Part shown: positions 6,444 through 10,686 of the stretch, piece after piece
Layout of the letters: every line of letters starts with the position of its first letter
How positions within the stretch are numbered: position 1 is the stretch's first letter
NCBI GenBank assembly: GCA_016214105.1
Contig: JACRPD010000018.1
Span: forward strand, 1-10,686
DNA length: 10,686 bases
DNA from: Candidatus Magasanikiibacteriota bacterium
GTDB lineage: Bacteria; Patescibacteriota; Patescibacteriia; Magasanikbacterales; UBA922
Direction of reading: 5' to 3'
The notes under the pieces: model-generated
What the model was told of the DNA's origin: nothing
The model's input: the letters and a program-made list of their open reading frames with translations, nothing else
Database searches by the model: none
Position numbers and translations under genes: made by a program

Positions 6444-8274
6444 TATTTAACCTATAATCATCATCCGCATCATCGCCTTTCTTTTTTTTATCAACCTGAT
6501 TTTTGTCAACATCAAATCGCACCACATAATCCGGTTGTACCGCTTTCGGCGCCGGCTTCTCGTTAATATGATTAACCTCTTGATTTCTCTGTTGACTCAC
6601 TAATTGCGGAGATGAAGCGTTATTACTAATTGGTGTAATTAGTGGTCGCGTATTAGTGGGTTGCGGTCGTTGTATTAGTGGGCCTTTACTCTTCTTTCTG
6701 TTTCTCCCCTGCCCAAGCGGTCTTTGGTTATTGTTCTGCGCTTCTTTTTGAACCGGATTAAACGTAACCGGCGCTTTATTATCAGCGGTATTTTTAACCG
6801 TGTTATCTTTCGGCAATAAATCTTTTAGCGAGACAGTTTTCACCGGTTCAACAGTTGATATTGGCGTTGGTTTTGGCATGATTGGCGCGATATTTTTGGG
6901 AACCGAAGGCGCGTCGGATAAATCGCCATCATCTTCCTCGCCGGCCATATCCCCGCCCATGCCGCTCCAGCGCAAAATCTTGTCTTCAACCACACTGCGA
7001 TGCTTGCCGTAGCGCTCGCGCGACACGCGGATGACTTTTTCCGCGCTATCTGTCGGCGAACCGATTGGCGGCATGGTTACCGCGGTGAATGGCTGTGAAG
7101 ACACACCGTCAATCATTAATTTTAAAATAATTTGAAATTTTGATAAATTAACAATATCTTCAATCAAAAATGCCGGCGTGAATTCTTTTTCTAGCGCTTC
7201 CGCGTCCGAACCGCCGACGCGGAAAGTTACCATGGTGCCGACATTGCCAAAAACCGCGTCCGCGACTATTTCATCCAACTGCATCACATATTGATGCGCC
7301 ATGATTAAACTTAAACGGTATTTGCGCGCTTCGGATAAAATATTGGCAAAACTCGGCGTAGCAAAATTTTGAAACTCATCAACATAAAGAAAAAAATCAC
7401 GGCGGTCTTTTTCCGGAATATCCACGCGCTCCATAGCCGCCAATTGTATTTCGGTAATCAACATACCGCCTAACAATCTGCTGTTATCTTCGCCAATCCG
7501 GCCTTTTGATAAATTCATGATAAAAATTTTTCCACTATCCATTATTTCTCTGACATTAATCGTTGACTTGACCTGCGCCACCATATTTCTAATAACGCTG
7601 CCGGATAAAAATTGCCCAATCTTGTTTTGAATCGGGGCCACGGCCTCGGTCATGTAGCGCTCTGGATAATTGGCGAATTCCGTTTGCCAAAACGCTTTAA
7701 CCACCGGGTCTTTCAGCACATGCACCACCTTGCGGCGATATTCTTTGTCCGCCAGCATGCGATTAATTCCCAATAGCGTTGAGCCCGGATAACTTAACAA
7801 TGATAATAGCGTATTATTCAAAATGTATTCCATGCGGGAACTCCAGACATCGGGCCAGATTTTTTTAAATATACCCATCAAGCCGGCCGCCACCAAATGT
7901 TTTTGTTCTTCAGATTTAACTTCCAAAATATTAAAGCCGATCGGAAATTCCAAATCAGCCGGATTAAAATAAACCACGTCATTGATGCGGTTGGGCGGGA
8001 TGAAATTAATAATTTTTTCCGCGTAATCCCCGTGCGGATCAACAATACCGACGCCATGGCCGGAATAGATATCGTGCAAGACCATATTTTCCAACATCGT
8101 CGTCTTTCCCATGCCGGTCTTGCCGATGACATACATATGCCGGCGGCGGTCGTCCGTCTTAATGCCAAACTTGCGCATTTGATTGCGATAATTCGTCTGC
8201 GCGAAAAAACAGATGTCTTCGGTTGAAGCGACATGAGCGGATTCGCCTTTGATTGTCAGCTGTTGCATTGGCAT
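6439..8274 (-). CDS. Soluble VirD4/TraD-like (HerA/FtsK-superfamily) ATPase with long disordered tail
   Basis: A 611-residue P-loop ATPase of the type IV secretion DNA-binding/TraD-TraG class, related to DUF87/HerA proteins. Walker A is GKTGMGKTT (51-59, Lys57) and Walker B is FFLYVDEFQNF with Asp299 and Glu300. The AHQY motif (Gln328) matches the sensor glutamine of this superfamily, and NLSKGRIGEDNSRLLGG (254-270) is typical of it. Unlike classical VirD4/TraD there is no N-terminal membrane helix, so it should be cytosolic unless recruited. Residues from about 442 to 611 are low complexity: an acidic patch, a Pro/Asn/Gln-rich stretch, a basic KKSKG patch and a charged end, with a short SLKDLLPK motif. 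Residues 531-560 are encoded by a dispersed repeat. No relaxase or other secretion gene is in the window. The start is ambiguous: a TTG at 8298 adds 8 residues, and an ATG at 8268 removes 2; none has a Shine-Dalgarno motif. Confidence 0.87.
   Translation of the reverse strand: MPMQQLTIKGESAHVASTEDICFFAQTNYRNQMRKFGIKTDDRRRHMYVIGKTGMGKTTMLENMVLHDIYSGHGVGIVDPHGDYAEKIINFIPPNRINDVVYFNPADLEFPIGFNILEVKSEEQKHLVAAGLMGIFKKIWPDVWSSRMEYILNNTLLSLLSYPGSTLLGINRMLADKEYRRKVVHVLKDPVVKAFWQTEFANYPERYMTEAVAPIQNKIGQFLSGSVIRNMVAQVKSTINVREIMDSGKIFIMNLSKGRIGEDNSRLLGGMLITEIQLAAMERVDIPEKDRRDFFLYVDEFQNFATPSFANILSEARKYRLSLIMAHQYVMQLDEIVADAVFGNVGTMVTFRVGGSDAEALEKEFTPAFLIEDIVNLSKFQIILKLMIDGVSSQPFTAVTMPPIGSPTDSAEKVIRVSRERYGKHRSVVEDKILRWSGMGGDMAGEEDDGDLSDAPSVPKNIAPIMPKPTPISTVEPVKTVSLKDLLPKDNTVKNTADNKAPVTFNPVQKEAQNNNQRPLGQGRNRKKSKGPLIQRPQPTNTRPLITPISNNASSPQLVSQQRNQEVNHINEKPAPKAVQPDYVVRFDVDKNQVDKKKKGDDADDDYRLNK
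6598..6683. repeat. ATTAGTGG repeat cluster inside the ATPase tail
   Basis: Three direct copies of ATTAGTGG (6638-6645, 6652-6659, 6674-6681), an opposed copy forming a perfect ACTAATT/AATTAGT hairpin (6625-6631/6637-6643), and a further CACTAATTG at 6598. On the coding strand this gives the Pro/Thr/Asn-rich segment around RPQPTNTRPLITP. A related cluster lies between genes at 8951-8984. The pattern fits a dispersed A+T-rich repeat that landed in a tolerant tail. Confidence 0.65.
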
Positions 8275-8310
8275 ACGGTTGCAAAACACATAACTCAATC
8301 AACATAACAC

Positions 8311-8339
8311 ATTATAACAAAAATAAAGCGTTACCACAA
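8311..8339 (-). promoter_or_regulatory. Promoter with consensus extended -10 for the ATPase gene
   Basis: On the minus strand, TTGTGG (8339-8334), a 17-bp spacer and a perfect TATAAT (8316-8311) preceded by TGT. Transcription would begin near 8304. That leaves about 30 nt before the ATG at 8274 but only about 6 nt before the TTG at 8298, which favours the ATG unless translation is nearly leaderless. It makes the ATPase gene at least partly independent of the upstream AMMECR1 gene. Confidence 0.7.
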
Positions 8340-8366
8340 TACAAACACTTGCCGCTATGGGTTTTG

Positions 8367-8939
8367 TTAATTGTGTTTTGTGTTCTGCGTCTCGCCAAAC
8401 ACTTCCGCCTGATAAGTAAACACCAGCAGGTTTCCGCTCCTCCACTCAGCTGGACTCAATCCAGCTTTTTGGCAAAGCGAGGATAAAAATTCTTCTTTGT
8501 CTTTCATACCTTCCCAAACCTGCGGCAAGTAAGTCGCTCCGCGATAACCCTTTCTGACTATCACACCATCGCGCAAAGGCGTTAATTTTGCCAACAAGTC
8601 GTCAACTGAAGAATACTTTAACTCTCGCGGCTGGGTTAAAACAGAAATTTCAATTTTAATCTCGGACAACTCATCCGCTTTTAACGGCAAAAAGCGTGTA
8701 TCCTCAAACGCCGCCGCCAATGCGTTATCAATCACGTCTTTATAGACCTCCTGCACCGGTTCAATGTGGCCAATGCACCCGCGCAACTCTTCATTTTTTT
8801 TCAAAGTAACGAACGTGCCACGCTTTTCTTTTAATTTTTCTTCAACGTCATCCCCCATCGTCTGTCCACTGCCAAAATGACGCTCCAGCGTGCAGCGAGC
8901 GAGGGAAAGGAGGTAAGATTGTTGTTGAGGAGTGAGCAT
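8367..8939 (-). CDS. amrA: AMMECR1 domain protein (AmmeMemoRadiSam system protein A)
   Basis: A 190-residue AMMECR1-family protein, close to the usual prokaryotic length. The hallmark LRGCIGH is at residues 52-58, followed by AFEDTRFLPL (77-86), IEISVLTQP (96-104), DGVIVRKGYRGATYLPQVW (124-142) and a C-terminal TYQAEVF (175-181), in the family's order. The biochemical role of AMMECR1 is not established; in many prokaryotes it sits beside a MEMO-like dioxygenase-fold protein and a radical SAM enzyme, neither of which is in the window. The last seven residues (TQNTKHN) and the TAA stop come largely from an A/C-rich 15-bp repeat that recurs at 10182. The ATG at 8939 is 46 bp after the thioredoxin-CcdA gene stop on the same strand, with no visible promoter or SD, so co-transcription is likely. 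The gene symbol follows the system name only. Confidence 0.93.
   Translation of the reverse strand: MLTPQQQSYLLSLARCTLERHFGSGQTMGDDVEEKLKEKRGTFVTLKKNEELRGCIGHIEPVQEVYKDVIDNALAAAFEDTRFLPLKADELSEIKIEISVLTQPRELKYSSVDDLLAKLTPLRDGVIVRKGYRGATYLPQVWEGMKDKEEFLSSLCQKAGLSPAEWRSGNLLVFTYQAEVFGETQNTKHN
8370..8384. repeat. 15-bp repeat, copy 1 (inverted relative to copy 2)
   Basis: ATTGTGTTTTGTGTT at the 3' end of the AMMECR1 gene is the exact reverse complement of AACACAAAACACAAT at 10182-10196. On the minus strand it encodes the final residues and lies immediately before the TAA. Repeats of this A/C-rich type are common dispersed sequences in such genomes. Confidence 0.6.
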
Positions 8940-8950
8940 CGCTTGTCGCG

Positions 8951-8984
8951 TAATTAGTGTTATTAGCGGTCGTCATATTAGTGG
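8951..8984. repeat. Intergenic ATTAGTGG repeat cluster
   Basis: ATTAGTGT (8953-8960), ATTAGCGG (8962-8969) and ATTAGTGG (8977-8984) occupy most of the 46-bp gap between the AMMECR1 and thioredoxin-CcdA genes. Shared GTAATTAGTG, GGTCGT and TATTAGTGGGC pieces in the same order link it to the cluster at 6598-6683. I see no terminator-like hairpin in this gap. Confidence 0.6.
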
Positions 8985-8985
8985 G

Positions 8986-10173
8986 CTAACTGAACATCAG
9001 CCACTCCGGCTTAAAGATGAGAAGCAAACCTAAAATTAAAATTAACAACCCGCCGATTAAGTTAGAGTATTTAGCGTATTTAGAACCAAAAACTTTTGAT
9101 TTAAGCGTCATCATCGCGACTAAAAATACTACCATGTCATCCAACATGTAGAAGAAAATATAACCGGCCATGTAGAGATATTTTTGCCACATTGGCAAAC
9201 TGTTTAAAGCCAAAACTTGCGTGTAAATCGCGGGAAAGCCCGCGGAACAAGCCATTTCCACCAAATTAACGGAAAAACCTAAAATCACGATGCCTAAAAT
9301 CGACCACCACAAACTCTTGCGGTAAACGATATTTTTAATTTTATCAAATGTCTTTTTGGTTCCCTCATCTTTAGAAACTTTGCAAACTACGCCTTCAGCT
9401 TTGCGATTCTGCCAATAATCCCACAAATTTTTTCCGCCGACGCCAACCGCTACAACGCCGATTAAAATCCGCACCAACAAAATCATTCCGACAAACATAA
9501 TGAATTTCAGCCACGCGGCCATGAAGAAAAAGTAAACCGCGCCGCTGGCGGCAATAAAAATACTGCCCAACAACCACATTCTCCTCTTGTCCTCCATTCC
9601 CAATAATAGGGATATTAAAAATAACAATACCCACATCGCGCATGGATTAAATCCGTCCAAGAGACCGATGACAACCGTAAGCAGCGGCAAAGAAAACGTC
9701 CGCGGATTGATTTCGCCCAAATACCGCACATTGATTGTTTGCGCGGTGTCTTTAATCGTGTTGGCTGGAGCCAGACTATCCGCTGACGCCGGAAATCTTT
9801 CAACGATTTTTTTCTCAACCGCTTCGCGCATCGCCTTGCCGCTGTTTTCATCATTATCATAACCGACGAACGGCAGACCATCAATAAAAGTCAGCGGCAC
9901 GCCCTGCGCGTTGTATTTATAAAAATACAGGTATTGCCCCATCAGCTTCTGATTCTCCGCGCTCTTGCTGACTTCATATAATTTAAAATCAACCTTGTCG
10001 CCATATTTCGGTCTTAATTCGTTATCAATAAACTTAATTTCCGCTTTGCAGTGCGGGCAAGTTTCCGAATGAAACAAAACGAACTCAACCTTCCCACCGG
10101 TTTCCGCGCGAACAAACTGGAACAGGCTCAACGAAAACAAGATAATTAAAGCGACAATCGCTATTTTACGCAT
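8986..10173 (-). CDS. Exported thioredoxin-like domain fused to CcdA-type membrane domain
   Basis: A 395-residue protein. I start it at the ATG at 10173, which gives a clean signal peptide or anchor (MRKIAIVALIILFSLSLF, ending near Ala23) and a leader behind a strong promoter; the longer reading frame to 10311 runs through that promoter. Residues 28-125 form a thioredoxin/glutaredoxin fold with active site CPHC (Cys39, Cys42) and the cis-proline loop GVPLTFIDG (Pro93). Residues 162-390 carry about six membrane helices, with DGFNPCAM (Cys178) and EMACSAGFP (Cys309), the two intramembrane cysteines expected of CcdA/DsbD electron carriers. The likely role is relay of reducing equivalents from cytosolic thioredoxin through the membrane to the external CPHC domain. 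CPHC is the active-site sequence of E. coli DsbA, so an oxidative role is not excluded. AMMECR1 follows after 46 bp. Confidence 0.9.
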   Translation of the reverse strand: MRKIAIVALIILFSLSLFQFVRAETGGKVEFVLFHSETCPHCKAEIKFIDNELRPKYGDKVDFKLYEVSKSAENQKLMGQYLYFYKYNAQGVPLTFIDGLPFVGYDNDENSGKAMREAVEKKIVERFPASADSLAPANTIKDTAQTINVRYLGEINPRTFSLPLLTVVIGLLDGFNPCAMWVLLFLISLLLGMEDKRRMWLLGSIFIAASGAVYFFFMAAWLKFIMFVGMILLVRILIGVVAVGVGGKNLWDYWQNRKAEGVVCKVSKDEGTKKTFDKIKNIVYRKSLWWSILGIVILGFSVNLVEMACSAGFPAIYTQVLALNSLPMWQKYLYMAGYIFFYMLDDMVVFLVAMMTLKSKVFGSKYAKYSNLIGGLLILILGLLLIFKPEWLMFS

Positions 10174-10181
10174 ATTGATTA

Positions 10182-10196
10182 AACACAAAACACAAT
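10182..10196. repeat. 15-bp repeat, copy 2, in the leader of the thioredoxin-CcdA gene
   Basis: AACACAAAACACAAT lies within the predicted untranslated leader between the start near 10213 and the ATG at 10173. It is the exact reverse complement of 8370-8384. Confidence 0.55.
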
Positions 10197-10219
10197 AATC
10201 AGTGCAAAAGATTGTTGAT

Positions 10220-10248
10220 ATTATAACGAGCAATGGCAGCGGAGTCAA
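10220..10248 (-). promoter_or_regulatory. Near-consensus promoter for the thioredoxin-CcdA gene
   Basis: On the minus strand, TTGACT (10248-10243), a 17-bp spacer and a perfect TATAAT (10225-10220). Transcription would begin near 10213, giving a leader of about 40 nt to the ATG at 10173. This is the strongest promoter in the window by eye and probably also drives AMMECR1. Confidence 0.8.
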
Positions 10249-10250
10249 TC

Positions 10251-10280
10251 TTGACACTGGAAACAGTAATGTAATACAAT
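10251..10280 (+). promoter_or_regulatory. Promoter for superoxide dismutase
   Basis: A perfect TTGACA (10251-10256), an 18-bp spacer and TACAAT (10275-10280). Transcription would start near 10287, about 29 nt before the ATG at 10316. Its -35 is separated by 2 bp from the -35 of the divergent promoter, forming GTCAA-TC-TTGAC, a perfect 5+5 inverted repeat (10244-10255). Confidence 0.75.
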
Positions 10281-10315
10281 ATAAGTATGAAATAATAATT
10301 TTTAACTCCAACTAT

Positions 10316-10686
10316 ATGGATAAATTCAATCTATCTTCACTCCCTTATGACTACGACGCGCTGGAGCCGTATCTTGACGCTAAAACACTGGAAATCCACT
10401 ATTCCAAACACCACCAAACGTATCGGGACAATTTTGTAAAAGTTTTGGAAAAATACCCGGCGCTGTTGGAAAAAACTCCGGAAGATATTTTGCGCGAGTT
10501 AAATACTCTGCCCGTTGAAGAAGCGGATCGGACAAAAATAAAAAACCACGGCGGCGGTTTTGTAAATCATAATTTATTTTGGTCGGTGATGAATCCTAAA
10601 TTAAGCGTGGATGAAAATTTAAAGAAAGAAATAGAAAAAATTTTTGGCTCGATTAATCAATTCAAACAATTATTCAATCAAACTGC
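10316..10686 (+). CDS. Fe/Mn superoxide dismutase, 5' part (runs off the window)
   Basis: Only the first 123 codons are present; the frame is open to the window end. The start MDKFNLSSLPYDYDALEPYL followed by DAKTLEIHYSKHHQTY (residues 21-36) is the classic N-terminal SOD sequence: His28 is the first metal ligand, and Tyr36 is the gateway tyrosine. HGGGFVNHNLFW (78-89) provides the second ligand, His85. The position that is Gln69 in E. coli Fe-SOD is Gly81 here, as in Mn-SODs, so Mn or cambialistic use is favoured; the later ligands and the C-terminal glutamine position are outside the window. The enzyme converts superoxide to hydrogen peroxide and oxygen, in the cytosol as no signal peptide is visible. 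It is divergent from the thioredoxin-CcdA gene. No Shine-Dalgarno motif precedes the ATG. Confidence in identity is high. Confidence 0.95.
   Translation, partial: MDKFNLSSLPYDYDALEPYLDAKTLEIHYSKHHQTYRDNFVKVLEKYPALLEKTPEDILRELNTLPVEEADRTKIKNHGGGFVNHNLFWSVMNPKLSVDENLKKEIEKIFGSINQFKQLFNQT

Noticed and set aside
6598..6683. CRISPR-like array from repeated ATTAGTGG units
   Set aside because: The units are only 8 bp, the spacing is irregular and too short for spacers, and no cas gene is nearby.
6439..8274. Conjugative element or integrative plasmid suggested by the VirD4-like ATPase
   Set aside because: No relaxase, integrase, attachment site or other transfer gene is present, and the neighbours look like ordinary chromosomal genes.
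10174..10311. 46-residue extension of the thioredoxin-CcdA protein with another hydrophobic stretch
   Set aside because: It runs through two strong predicted promoters; starting at 10173 gives a normal signal peptide.

Overview
The window looks like chromosomal DNA of an uncultivated candidate-phyla (Patescibacteria/CPR, Parcubacteria-like) bacterium. This is inference. It rests on the A+T-rich sequence, compact genes, near absence of Shine-Dalgarno motifs, a soluble VirD4/TraD-like ATPase of a type common in that group, and several short dispersed repeat families of a kind that litter such genomes. TGA is used as a stop (HIT gene, CDP-alcohol gene), so the Gracilibacteria/Absconditabacteria code is unlikely.

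Left part (1-4205, minus strand): a tight four-gene run, transcribed right to left. It comprises a CDP-alcohol phosphatidyltransferase, a large polytopic membrane protein resembling GT-C glycosyltransferases (start and stop joined by ATGA), a class I SAM methyltransferase (14-bp gap) and a HIT-family nucleotide hydrolase (10-bp gap). A long near-perfect hairpin follows the last stop. On the plus strand (4240-6411), divergent from this run, is a second polytopic membrane protein that looks like a distant paralogue of the first. The two paralogues plus the lipid head-group enzyme suggest a membrane glycolipid or envelope-glycan module, but no substrate can be named.

Middle (6413-8339): a bidirectional hairpin terminator separates the plus-strand gene from a minus-strand VirD4/TraD-like ATPase. 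The ATPase has intact Walker motifs, no membrane anchor and a long low-complexity C-terminal tail. It has its own promoter with an extended, consensus -10.

Right part (8367-10686): an AMMECR1-family protein lies downstream of, and may be co-transcribed with, a secreted thioredoxin-like/CcdA fusion that probably moves reducing equivalents across the membrane. Divergent from that gene is the 5' part of an Fe/Mn superoxide dismutase, cut by the window end. The two promoters are back to back with only 2 bp between the -35 boxes, so these two redox genes may be co-regulated.

The most striking feature beyond the genes is how many unrelated short repeats sit in frame inside coding sequences. Three families lie within one membrane-protein gene, one in its paralogue, one in the ATPase tail, and one supplies the end of the AMMECR1 protein. 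I see no clear defence system, CRISPR array, RNA gene or complete mobile element.
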